In this document: positions 32,297-43,453 of the stretch, one piece after another | Numbering within the stretch: the stretch's first letter is position 1 | How the letters are laid out: the number at the start of each line of letters is the position of its first letter | NCBI GenBank assembly: GCA_018398765.1 | Contig: JAHBMJ010000605.1 | Coordinates: 1-44,142 of the forward strand | Length of the DNA: 44,142 nt | Reading direction: 5' to 3' | Source: Chromera velia | Taxonomy: Eukaryota > Sar > Chromeraceae | Translations under genes and position numbers: made by a program | Notes under the pieces: model-generated | Database searches by the model: none | Seen by the model: only the letters and a program-made list of their open reading frames with translations | What the model was told of the DNA's origin: nothing

Positions 32297-33874
32297 CGGT
32301 CATTTTGACGTATTGCCGCGAAAAACTTTTACCGAGCGCGGCAAGCGGCCTTCATGAAGTGCTCAGCCGATATACAGGCGCTCTCAGAAAGAGGATTTCA
32401 CGACGGTCCTCTTTGGGTCTCTTTTGGTTCTCTAAATGTGCCAGGTGACTTTCTTAGCGGGCAGATCTTCTAGTTAGGTGGTATAAGGCAGGTTTGCGTC
32501 AAAAGAATGGCTTCCAACAGTGTCTGGATGGTCGAGAACCGCGAAATGTCGATTCGGGTTATTCTTCGACTTCCTGCTCAGACCAATCTCCTAAGGTATG
32601 ACACTCTGCAGACACTTTATAATACACAAGAGTTCTAGCAGCAAGAACTGCATTTAATACATTTATTTTCACCCGTCCACATCTTTTTTTGAAGAGAAAA
32701 CATCTTGATATACAAGAAAAACACGTTTTCATGGTGGTTTAAAAGAAAAGGGGGGGGTTCTGCACGGTTACAGGTCGGGTACTAATGTTAGTTCCAGCTC
32801 TCCATACGATGGTGGTTCTTAAACCGATAAACTCATAATGGGAACTTCTGGAACTCATCTGAACCATCAAAAACCAAAGCACTTGCAATTCTTGGTTCCA
32901 TAAAGTTTTTCATGCAAAAGAACTTAAAACAAAGTGAAATAAATATAATAAAAGGTTTTATCATTTGGTTTAGGGGGGGGGTGTTTTGGTTCCTAAACCG
33001 CCAGAACCGGCAAATCAGAACTTTTGTTGGCATCAACATGTTTTTGAGTGTTTTTGGGTTAAAATCGTTCAAAAACTGGTAGACTTTTCATCTTTATTTG
33101 GTTTTTTTGGTCCAATAACCACAAAAAACATGTTTTGACCTGTTAATATGTTGTATACGGGATAAAAAGGGGATATTGCTGAGTGAAACTGACTGACGAG
33201 GCTCAAGAGTGTCATACCCTAGCCAATCTCTTCCCTCTAGTATCAGCAAAAGAGGCTACTGACATGGTCAGCTGGCATAGCAGGACTCCTTGGGTCCGTG
33301 GCCAAGTGCTATCCAAATGGGAGAGTAAATGATGGCCTCTAACCGAACTTTGACCTTCGACTCTGGTTGCTCACTGAGATGGATGTCTGACTCAGACTGA
33401 ATTCTATGAGCAACCAGAGTCGAAAGTCGAAGTTCGGCTAGAGGTCACCATTTGCTCTCCCATTTGGACAGCACCCGGCCATGGACCCAAGGAGTCCTGC
33501 TATGCCAGCTGACCATGTCAGTAGCCTCTTTTGCTGACACTATATAGAGGGAAGAGATTGGTCTGAGTAGGAAGTCGGAAAATAACTCGAATCGGCATTT
33601 CGTGGTTCTCGACCATCCAGACACTGTTGGAAGCCATTCTTTTGACACAAACCTGCCTTACACCACCTAACTAGAAGATCTGCCCGCTAAGAAAGTTACC
33701 TGGCACATTTAGAGAACCAAAAGAGACCTAAAAAGGACCGTCGTGAAATTCTCTTTCTGAGAGCGCCTGTGTATCGGCTGAGCACTGCAATACATGCAGG
33801 CATGAAGGCCGCTGAATTTCTTGCCGCGCTCGGCAAAATTTTCTTGCCGCGGTGGCAATGCGTCAAAATGACCG
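32297..33874. mobile_element. Large palindromic (foldback) element
   Basis: The right arm (33407-33874) is the reverse complement of two separated blocks on the left, 32297-32590 and 33231-33373. It includes the shared block gccgatataca/ggcgctctcagaaagag and the reversed gctggcatagcaggactcct. The loop is only 33 bp (33374-33406). Arms match at roughly nine bases in ten with small indels. The left arm is interrupted by a separate insertion (32591-33222). There is no coding capacity. A transcript crossing it would form a stem of about 440-470 bp. Confidence 0.85.
32591..33222. mobile_element. 632-bp non-autonomous TIR element with 8-bp TSD
   Basis: The left end is ctaaggtatgacactc and the right end is the reverse complement of ctagggtatgacactc: 16 bp with one mismatch. 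It is flanked on both sides by ccaatctc (32583-32590 and 33223-33230). The other arm of the surrounding palindrome has this octamer once, as gagattgg at about 33557, giving the empty site. An 8-bp duplication is characteristic of hAT-type transposons; the termini are not a textbook hAT end, so the superfamily is inferred. The interior is non-coding. Confidence 0.85.
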
Positions 33875-33903
33875 GCTGCAAATAATAAATGAACTTTGTA
33901 TTA

Positions 33904-34700
33904 GGTAATCTAACTAATGAAGAGTCAAATGTATATCTAGATATATGTGGCAGCTGCACTAACAAAAAAAATGAGCCCCATTTTTAAAGGGCATCTTGGC
34001 TGTGAACTTTGTCTCTATTCTTTTCCATTATTATAGTGGTGTCAGTATAAACACTCCAATTGTGGACCCGCTCATAGTCATCAGGCAGTCAGTCAGAGAA
34101 AAGAGAGCTCTATATGCAAGGAACGGGGTTGCACATACAGAGAGGAAGGTAAAAAAGTGAAATCTGCATTGCATTTTTCCTCCCTTCTGCTTTTTTCTAC
34201 ACATGCTTTCACTACCAGAGGAACCAAAACACCCGTATTTTTGCCTCAAACCTGTCGGGTAATCTTTGAAAATATAGGAGACCTTCAATCAAGTATCCAA
34301 TTTTTAAGATGTCCACTGAGAGTCTCTCCAGAAGACGACATGTTGCCATATAGCAATGCATTCACACAAAGCACAGAAAGGGTTTGCCAGACGCATACTG
34401 TTGTTTGCTTTCCTTACCCATTGCATCTGCTCGACAGAATTTATACCTGGCTAGGCACCCGGGCCTTGCATTACACACAGTAATGCACAGGCAGGATCTC
34501 CGCTGCTGAGGTGTTTCATACAAAGATCCATAAATGTTCTAGCTTCACGGTCAAAGCAGGTATGTACAAGTTTGGCTGAGAGAGGAATACATATAAAGAT
34601 GGAGGGATCGACATGCTCACAGAATTCTACTGCGTATAGCCCCGGAAAGCACCTGTGTATACAAATTTGTATTAGGTGACTCTTCATGATTCGGATTACC
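33904..34700. mobile_element. TIR element, copy A (797 bp)
   Basis: The ends are imperfect inverted repeats of about 24 bp (ggtaatct...gaagagtca at the left, tgactcttcat...gattacc at the right), with TA on both sides. The interior is homologous to 35225-36010 throughout, in the same orientation. There is no conserved ORF between the two copies, so it is non-autonomous. A TA duplication would suit Tc1/mariner-like or similar elements. Confidence 0.75.
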
Positions 34701-34701
34701 T

Positions 34702-35224
34702 AAGGAAACTTTATTTTCAGAAAGGAACAATTTGGGAAGTCGGAATGAAGTTGGGGCTGTGACAAAAGATGCACTGGGCAAAATCTAACTCTATCAATTT
34801 TTTCCCCATTTTTTGGCTTGCTACAGGGGGGGCAAAAGAGAAGAAAAGAAAAAATCGCTCGTCGTGCCGACAATTTTGTAGAGTTTGCGAGTAAAAGAGA
34901 CCAATACGGGACAAAAGAGACAGACGAAGGGGGAAAAAATCCGCCACGCATAGAACATAGAGTGGAAAGAAGTGGCAGACAGTCAAGTACTGACCGAAGA
35001 GAGCAAAGAGTGCAGTGGAGGGAAGGACCAGGTATGCGCATGGTCAGCGAGGCACCCGACAGGCCTGCAAAGACCCCAAAAAAACATATATTCACCCCTG
35101 TCTCCTCAAGCAGATAGAGCAACGCTTTGAAAGTTTTATGAAAGAAGAAGGTATGCCAGCACTGCAACATATCGAATCATCTTTGCTCTCTTCTCTCTCT
35201 CTTTCTTGAAATAAAAGTTTTTTT
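34702..35224 (+). other. Segment between twin TIR elements, exon-like
   Basis: An open plus-strand frame at about 34827-35031 is preceded by ttggcttgctacag and ends at CCAG|GTATGC, so it looks like an internal exon. It is highly charged (RRADNFVEFASKRDQYGTKE, then VERSGRQSSTDRREQRVQW). A second acceptor-like site (cctcaagcag) near 35115 precedes IEQRFESFMKEE, but the frames do not join cleanly. I do not recognise it. It may be a gene fragment captured between two transposons, or chance. Confidence 0.25.
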
Positions 35225-36010
35225 GGTAATCCAACTAATGAAGAGTCAAATGTATGACAGCTGCACTAGCAAAAAAGATGAACCCCATTTTTGAAGGGCA
35301 TCTTAGCTGTGGACTTTGTCTCTATTCTTTTTTATTATGGTGGTCTCAGCACAAACACTTGAATGGCGGACCTGCTTGTAGTCATTAGGTCTAGTCATCA
35401 GGTAGTCAGCCAGAGAAAAGAGAGCTCTGTATGTAAGGAACGGGGTTGTATATGCTGCATTGCAGAGAAGAAAGCAAAAAAATGAAATCTGCATTGCATT
35501 CTTCCTCCCCTCTGCTTCTTTTTACACATGCTTTCGCTACAAGAAGAACTAAAACAGCCATATTTTTGTCTCAAACCTGTCGGGTAATCTTCATAAAATG
35601 TAGGGGACTTTCAATCAAGTATTCAATTTTCAAGATGTCCACTGAGAGTCTCTCCAAAAGACGTCTGACTCATGTTGCCATATAGCAATGCATTCACACA
35701 AAGCACAGAAAGGGTTTGCCAGACGCATACTATTGCTTGCTTTCCTTACCTGTTGCATCTGTTCGACAGAATCTACACCCGGACCCTATATTACACACAG
35801 GCAGGGTCTCTGCTGCTAAGGTGTTTCATGCAAAGATCCATAAACATTCTGGCTTCACGGTCAAAGCAGCTGTGTGGAAACTTAACTGAGAGAGGAATGC
35901 ATATAAAGATAGAGGGATCGACACGCTCACGAAATTCTACTGTGTGTAGCCCCGGAAAGCACCTATGCATACAAATTTGTATTGGGTGACTCTTCATGAT
36001 TTGGATTACC
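35225..36010. mobile_element. TIR element, copy B (786 bp)
   Basis: This is a second copy of the 33904-34700 element, same orientation, with the same ends (ggtaatcc...gaagagtca; tgactcttcat...gattacc). It differs by substitutions and small indels, for example a short extra duplication containing gtcat near 35380-35400. The right flank is TA but the left flank is TT, so the target duplication is not intact. Confidence 0.75.
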
Positions 36011-38368
36011 TAATGTAACCTACGAATGCCTAAAAAAGTAGGGTATTTTTTCACTCTAAGTTTAACCAGGGATGGTAGCCTTTTTTTGCGGCATTTTCTT
36101 TCCCTCAGTATGAATATTCATATGCCTGACCGGCTGTCAATCATCAGCTGCCAGTCAACCAAAAGACTAACAGCCCGAAGGGTTGGGTACTTGCAGACAG
36201 GCAGGTGCATACATGCATCCATATAGAGTCACCCTCATCCCAACACCCCTCTTCAAAAGAGAAACCACTTGGTCATCGTCTATCTACCTTGCTTACCCTT
36301 TTCCTCTTGCGTTCTTTGCATTGTGCATTAAATATTCTCTCCAATTTCTTCCAGCTGAGGCACAAGACACAGATCCATGATGGCGGCGCAGCCGCCATTC
36401 CCCCCCCCCTTACTTAGCAAAAAGCGGCCTCCTCTACACTTTTTTACATAAAAAAAAACAAGCTATTTTAACCTGAATTGAAGTGGCTTCATCCGGACAA
36501 ATCGGCATGATGATGGTTTGAATGTTGCTTTCTGTCTCTCTAACACCCTTATCCAGCACTTTTCAGATGAACAGATCCATGTATAAATGAATAAAAACAC
36601 TCTGCATGTGTTTTTGTATGCAATCAGCTCGACATGCTGATCGTGCGTTGCACGCACGAACACCCAGCCAAGCTGCCCCAGGCAGTCGCGTCACATACAC
36701 ATAAAAAGAGTTCGTTTATTAGTGAGTATTCCTATAGCTGTAGGACACAGATGTGTATGATGCGCATACACGTAGACTGTAGTATAACAAAGTGGACTCC
36801 AAAGTAGGACTTAGTGGAATTCAAAGTAACTTTTAAATTTACTATATTCTAGCTTTATTATAAAGTAAAACTTGATGATTGAGGTTTTTGTTATGCATGC
36901 CGCGTCCCCGTGTATGAGGGGCAGATCTAGCCTAGTCTGCCAAAAGGTTCCGGTTCGTCCCGTCTGTTCTGAATCTAGGAACACTGCTCATTGATCACTT
37001 TTACTGCGGCTTATTTCTTAAGCGGCGATAGAGTAGAACTTGGAGAACAACGAAAAGAAGGGAGAGGCAGAGCAAAGTTACTTAAAGCAATCTAAAGTTT
37101 TTTAGAGCATTTAAAATCGTTACTTCTGTGCAAATCTGCTCAAATATGCTCAAAAGACTGGTTGATTAGCTAAGGTGCATGGTGGGAAAAATTACGATCA
37201 CCGTGGTATATAGAAGTTAGTGAATGTTACCTGCAAAGAAATACATAGACACAACACTAATGGATATGCTCAACAACAACGTTTAGCGCCGCCAATCAAG
37301 TATAAAGAATTGCTTCTTCTACAAAGGAAACAGTGCAGGAAGGAGGGTTTCACAGCTAGGCTGGTCAGACCGGACAGGAGATGGTCAGCAGGGGTCAGAG
37401 AGGATTCTGAAGAACAGAGCACAGAGACAACATAATTTTATTCACAAAGAACTCACACTCCACGGCGTAAAAGCTTGCAAATCGTTCTATGTGTGTCAAT
37501 GAGAAACTGTGAAAAAGAAGGACAGGTCTGTAGGTAGATCCAGATATTCAGAGGGAGACCAGTACGGAGTGCCATAAATGAGAAAGGATGAGTGAGTAAG
37601 GAGCACTTGCGTCAGAATAGTATGGACCGCTTTGAAAGACTGACACACAAGGAACAAGTGGAAGACATTCAAATGCATGAAAGCTGAGCGATTGGTCTGG
37701 GTGGAAAAATGTCTGGCACGACTGAGAGCTATGCAAAGCTTCAGAAGAGGCGGTCAAAAAATGGAGGCTCCAGCAGACTCTCCATCAACCCTCTCTCAGT
37801 GACCTCCCTTGTGCGTTTCTGTCAAGCTCGTAGCAGAACAAAGAAGCTAGATGCTAAGCAAATCATCATACAAAGCGAGAGAGCAAGCCGTGCTTCCTTA
37901 ACTGACCTGCAGGTGCTCCCAAGTCTCCGTCTACCGACACCTGTAAACATGGAGAGACAGGCGTTCACGCTTTGTGCAGTCATTAACAAGGAAGCACTTC
38001 TATCCAGCTTATTCTGCATGCACAAGGTCCTAAGGAAAAAACTAAGAGCCTAAGAAGCAGCGGGTTTAGACAGGCTAACCTGGGGGTTGACCCCGGGGCT
38101 CCCAAGACTGTGACCTGCAAGGAAAGAGTAAGAAGAGCGATGAGGGCAGCAGTACTTTAATACCTAGATAAGGCCAGCAGCCCTTCCCCGCTTGAACAGG
38201 AGGAGAAGCAACAAGCAGAAAGACGTTGGAAACAAGACTAAGACGGCTGGTGTCCACTGGACCCACCTCCAAGCTCCACTTCGTGCCAATCCGAGGTGAC
38301 CAAGCAACACCCGTCTCCTCCAGAGCCCCGAAAGTGCACTCCCGAAAAAAAAATCAAAACCGAGAAAA
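36011..38368. other. Spacer without a supported gene
   Basis: This is mixed AT-rich sequence. The longest plus ORF (37709-38053, 114 residues) and the minus ORFs overlapping it show no domain, no repeat and no splice-site support, so none is called. A poly-C run lies at about 36400-36410. Confidence 0.45.
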
Positions 38369-38417
38369 CGCTCTGTCAGACATCTTCTAAAACCATCAGA
38401 AGACATCTGACAGAGCG
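38369..38417. repeat. 20-bp-arm hairpin
   Basis: The sequence cgctctgtcagacatcttct pairs with agaagacatctgacagagcg around a 9-base loop, with two internal mismatches. It is a compact stem-loop with no obvious neighbour gene; it may be a transposon end or a small-RNA-type hairpin. Confidence 0.7.
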
Positions 38418-38585
38418 CTTTTTGTGGCAACATTTATGTGGGAAAAGTTCGTTTGCTCAGAGGTTCAGGATTCCGCAGTTTTGAACCTGTGGACCTTCAA
38501 GATGGACAAAAGATTTCAGACCCGATTATTGGCCAACAGAGGCAAAGTCGGCTGCATGCGTCGAAGGAACAGGGTGCCGCCACCC

Positions 38586-38933
38586 CCTCTGGCAAAAAAC
38601 TCGTTCTCATAATTGGTAAGGAGATAGAAGCTGAAACTTTGTGTAAGAAGACGTTGTAATGATAGAAAAAAAACCATGAAACAGATTTTTTATATCATTT
38701 CTAAAAATATAGGCTACCATACAAATTTTATGAGTTTTTTGCCATTTTTTAACGGTTTTTAACAATAAAAAAAGGTATAAAACTCACAAAATTTGTATGG
38801 TAGCCTGTATTTCTAGAAATAATATAAAAAGTCTGTTTCATAGTTCTTTTTCTATCATTACAACGTCTTCTTATAAAAAGTTTTAGCTTCCAACTCCTTA
38901 CTAATTATAAGAACAAGTTTTTTATAGAAAAGC
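38586..38933. mobile_element. Foldback element with arms of about 155 bp
   Basis: The left arm (about 38586-38741) and right arm (about 38779-38933) are inverted copies. They share gtaaggag, aagaagacgttgtaatgata and ggctaccatacaaattt with its reverse. The spacer is only about 40 bp of T/A-rich sequence. It is non-coding. The left arm overlaps the end of a short ORF that I do not support. Confidence 0.8.
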
Positions 38934-38987
38934 GCCGATCTCCTATACAGAAAGGGGGGTAAAAAGCACCCCACTCGCCCCCGGCAT

Positions 38988-39002
38988 GCAAGAGAGAGAG
39001 AG

Positions 39003-39035
<33 letters not shown>

Positions 39036-39088
39036 AACAGACAGAAAGATAGACAGACAGACAGACCGACAGACAGACAGATAGAGAG

Positions 39089-39119
<31 letters not shown>

Positions 39120-39164
39120 CAGAGAGAAAGAGAAAGAGGGAGAGAAAGAGAAAGAGAACTTCAA

Positions 39165-39222
<58 letters not shown>

Positions 39223-39285
39223 AGAGAAAGAGAAAAAGAGAAAGAGAGACAGAGAGGGAAAGAAACAGAGAGAGAGAGAGAGAGT
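38988..39285. repeat. GA/GACA/GATA microsatellite
   Basis: About 300 bp of interrupted (ga)n, (gaca)n and (gata)n. The long Ser/Leu-rich minus-strand ORF here is a translation of the repeat. Confidence 0.95.
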
Positions 39286-39862
39286 ACTGATTTATACATT
39301 ATACATAGCCGTAAAATGATTTACATAGGAATGTTCTAGTATGATTAGTTCTCTTTCAACAGCCGAGACAGTCCTGCTATGCACGTACTGTTCGCTAAAG
39401 GACCGACGGTGGACTCTACCGAAATCAGCGACTCCAAGATTGATCAATTCGATGGCATGCTCTCACTTCTGGGTAAGTCAAATAATCGAGTGAAAAGAAT
39501 GCATGCAAAAAATTCAACTTTTGTGCGATCCGGGTGGGGACGCCGAAAAAAGTGAATAATTAATGTATGCACCTTCTACCCGCATATCATTCACAAGAAG
39601 TTATGGGTCTGATCGCATAATATACAATGGTGCTGACACACTGGAACCATGTATGCAATATCAGACGGACTGACTCCAAGAATGCAACATCTGATCAATC
39701 GAGAAACACAAGACAAGGCATGAGAATCGATGTGCGTGACCCCTTTTTCCCTTTTGCTGCTGTCTTTTGTCTATCGCTTCCAGCAGGTGAATAGTGCACT
39801 CAATGGTATAAGCAGGAAAGAATATAAGAAGATCAATCATCAAAAGAGGGAATGTAACAAAA

Positions 39863-41544
39863 TCAACCAAGAACAGTAAAAAGAAAGAAAGTTCTTTCAT
39901 TCCATAATGCGATCAATGAAGGACTCCTCGAACGAGCAATGACACCAGAAAAAACCTTCACAAGAAAATGAAAAGGCCAACAAAGAAGAAAGCATTCAAG
40001 AAAAAGAAAAGTCAGCTCATCAATAAGAACACAAGCAAGGGCATTACAGGAAAGCAAAAAACGTAATACATTCAAACTCATCTGTCTGATCATTCTCTGC
40101 AACCGAGGAATGCAAGAAAAACTATGGATGAATCTAACTCTCTTCAGGGTAGGAAAGGGAGGGAATAGAAGAGCATTATCGAAATCATGGGGGCAAGAAA
40201 AGGAAAAAGCATAAAGGTCATAATATCATTCGACGAGAGCATCCCGATTAGGGTTTGCAGCTGCAAAAAGCAAAATAGAGGGTGCCTGTTGGAGAAAGAA
40301 AATCCGAAGCCCCAGCACCGTGGAGCCTCCCTCTCTTTCCAAGACACATTCAGGACTGTAAAGATCTTCCTATAAAAGTAAAGCAGGAGGGCTCCCATCC
40401 CAAAGACTCATTATATCAGAAGAAGCACAGCCAGGAAAACGAATAAAAAGAGAGCGGTCATATCTATATATCGTGCACCAAACCATGACTTGTCTTCCCA
40501 AGATGAAACAGAGAAAGAATCAGCAACCGAGAACTCTTGCCAGGCTGCAAAGAATCTAGCCCCCCCAGGAGAGCATGGACTCCTCTGAGGGAAGCCTTCT
40601 TTCTATCAAATCAGTTATCCATGAACATGAATCAGATTAGTATGAAAATCAAGGTCAACAATCTCCGGTAGGACATCAATAGGGCATGAGATGGTATCTG
40701 TGAATCTGTTGTGAGAGGATAAGAAGGCAACAGGCTTTACATATTGTTTGCGTGACACCCATGCCTCTCCATATGCCTCCCCAGCCTCCTTCTTACAGAA
40801 AGGATGGAACTTCAGCAGAACAATATATCTGTGTCGAGATTCTACCTTCACCCTCGTGACGAACTTTCTAAGTGACAACAAAAAGGCATCGCGTGGGAGG
40901 GAGGGGAAGAAAGCCTTGATGTTATCAACAACCATCTTAATGTGACCAACAGGCCAATCAGGCTTCAGCAAAAGCCGTTCGGACCGATCAGCGGAATGTC
41001 CATACCCGGCGTTGAATTTAGACACACATTTCTAAAAAGAAAAAGTCGAGTTCAAGTCACAGTGAGGACCGAAGTAACAAAGCAAGCCATTTAAACATTG
41101 ACATGCAAAGGAAAAAAGAGACTTACGTCCATGCAAAGCATATGAGACAAGCGGCCGATATTTGATTAACGACCAGCCCGCGGGCAACCAACCATCGTCC
41201 CTCCAAGACTTCCTTTTTGCCCATAGAAGACCAGTCCCAAAACGATGCTTCCTTCTATTCAAGGGACCTAAACATAAAAGAAAAGACTTCAGGGCAGTAG
41301 ACTGGTCCGCAATGCCACTCGCCAGATCATTAACAGTGCAATCAAGGTCCGCCTGTTGCAAGACAGCATACGATCCGTTATCGATGAAAGCTGCTCTTAC
41401 AGCTTGGCTGTACTTCCATGCATATAGAAAGGCTAGATCGCCCCGAGCCTTATCCACCGGGACCACAGCCAACATATCCAACAACTTCTTCACCACCCCA
41501 GCCTTCTTCGGAAGAGGAGGCCCCCTCCTCAGAGCATGGAGCAC
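39863..41544 (-). pseudogene. Reverse transcriptase region, copy 3 (degenerate)
   Basis: The first piece (41544-41032) has VVPVDKARGDLAFL and KYRPLVSYALHGRKS, matching copy 1. A TAG then stands where copy 1 has CAG. The second piece (41025-40615) has motif A (DNIKAFFPSLPRDAF). After a TAA the same frame has motif B (EGFPQRSPCSPGGARFFAA). The catalytic YMDD site is broken by a small indel (RYIDMT near 40463-40480), and the downstream match (LYSPECVLEREGGSTVLGL) continues in another frame. At the point where copies 1 and 2 share a TAG this copy has GAG. The C-terminal hydrophobic part ends at 39863. Confidence 0.65.
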
Positions 41545-43450
41545 ATAAAAGGGTAGTCACCCACCTCTCTCTTAGGTCTGCCATAACCGCCACAGACATA
41601 TCTCCGCCACCCCCCCTCCCCTGACCATGCCGGGCAGAGCCGAAACGTCCCCTTCCGCAACCCCTTGGGGAGACAAGAGAAGAAATAAAAAAGTCAATCC
41701 CCTTCTCAACTATTGCCCACAATCCACTGTTCGGCCATAATTTACGTGAAGATGAGAAATTCAAAGGGAGAGAGAAAAGCAAACGGAGAGACGGAGAAGA
41801 AGAAAGAAGTGCGCATGCATGTCCCTCCAGAAAGGGTAGATCGAGAAGTTGAGCGATTGAATTTCGAATGCAAGGACAATCATCATGCAAGTTACCATAC
41901 AATTCAGAAGGAGCATCACAACAAACCTTATGTATATTGTTAAGCATCTGTTTCAAATTCTTAAGTTTTGACGGCAGGAGTCTCAGATAAACTAAGCTCT
42001 GCGGAGCAACTTCCTTTCTGATCAATTCAAACTGACAAAAGTAAAAAGCCCTGAACTTTAGACAGTCAGCAAGCGGAAGGCGAATAAAAATCGACGTCCC
42101 TTTCAGTATCTCCATCATTGACCATCCATTTAGTTCACATAGACGTTTAACGTTCATGTCGAATGTCTGTCTGCCTGTAGCAAGAATTCCCCTTCTCGGA
42201 ACCCTCCTCACACATGCCTTGATATCATCCTTACTGGCATTGACAGATCTGATCAACCTATCAGGAAGCACCTTCTTGAAAAACATCACAAGAAGTCTAT
42301 CATAAAAAAGAGAAACATATGCATTCCCAGACTCATCCCCCCTTTTCCCACCCACTCTCTGCATAAATTCATCACGACAGAGGAAAATACCTCCCCTCTC
42401 AAGTTTCCCCGACTCCTTCATTATGCACAGAGAGGAGCGAAGCTTGTGTCTTAGCTGAATGTAACCTGAACCTCTCTTGCACGCACGGGCAGACAAACGG
42501 GAGCGTTCAGGTTTCAGTTCAATCGAAGGGTCATTCCTTTCCTTCCTCGAGACATCCACAGTATTCCACATCGGTTGATATGCTCTAATACAAAGCAATT
42601 CCATCATACGAAGACTTATCTGTCCACCATCCACCCGTGCCAGAGGCAATACAACGAAGAGAGCATGACGAGAAGTATCACTAGACAGTACTGAGTAAAA
42701 ACGATATGCATACCCCCGCCTAAATTTATTCGCTGCCCGACCTCCCCTCCTTGATCGCAAAGCCGCATAGAAGTGCTTCATGATGCGATCAAGCGCCATT
42801 CCCACCGTACTCCCGAGGTACAAGCCTCTCTTCCATTAGGACCAAACCATGTAAATCACTTTCCTGTCCCACCACCCAGTATGCCCACCTGTTTCTCTAC
42901 ATGCACTCCTCACCTCCCTTAAATATTTACTGTATGCACTATTCCCCAACTCAAGCCAGACAGAAGCAGCGATACAATGAAAGAGGATCAATCTCCTCAT
43001 GATCTTCTGTCGACATTTTTTCCTGAACAAGGTCCGACTGTATGACCACGCCCTACATTGATCATCAGGAGATTCTGAAGCCGGCATCACCTTCAAAGTG
43101 TACGAAAGAGGATGGGAAGGCTTAGCAACCAAGACAACTGTCAACGCGCATTTGTATGTTTCCACTCTCTGTGCACAGACCGGATATGGTTCCCCCCCAT
43201 GTACATTAAGTAGTGCAATAAGCATCCTACACCCACCGAGCTTGAGTGTAAGACAGTCTAACTCAGCCTTGATCCTTTGCCTCACGTTCTCCCTGCTAAA
43301 GCCCCCATAATCCCTCAGATCAGTATCAAGACAGTCATTCAACCCTGCCAACTCATCCCTCATTTGGTCTACCATAGATGAAAAGAAAGAAAAATCAAAG
43401 GCCACATCAAACATGCACTGATCAGAAAAACAGTCCATCACAGGTCCTAG
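41450..43450 (-). pseudogene. GIY-YIG-like endonuclease region, copy 3
   Basis: From just after TGA (43453-43451) one frame runs to 41450, broken only by a TAA (42836-42838) inside the GIY-YIG core where copy 1 has an Arg codon. Core: VIYMVWS, then WKRGLYLGSTVGMALDRIMKHF and MMELLCIRAYQPMWN. Here the second motif is YLG, closer to the family consensus than copy 1. The frame is continuous where copy 1 has its 23870 frameshift. It ends with an Arg/Gly-rich patch, DLRERWVTTL, and an overlap of about 95 nt with the RT frame. Confidence 0.65.
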
Positions 43451-43453
43451 TCA
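43446..43453 (-). promoter_or_regulatory. Candidate UGA-CUA-G stop readthrough site, copy 3
   Basis: The in-frame sequence is GGT-TGA-CTA-GGA. Upstream and downstream pieces are in the same frame. It is identical over TGACTAGG to the site in copy 1, although the surrounding linker is not alignable. Confidence 0.5.

Noticed and set aside
37709-38053. 114-residue plus-strand ORF
   Set aside because: No domain, no splice evidence, and overlapping minus-strand ORFs are equally unconvincing.
38943-39299. 118-residue Ser/Leu ORF
   Set aside because: Translation of a GA/GACA microsatellite.
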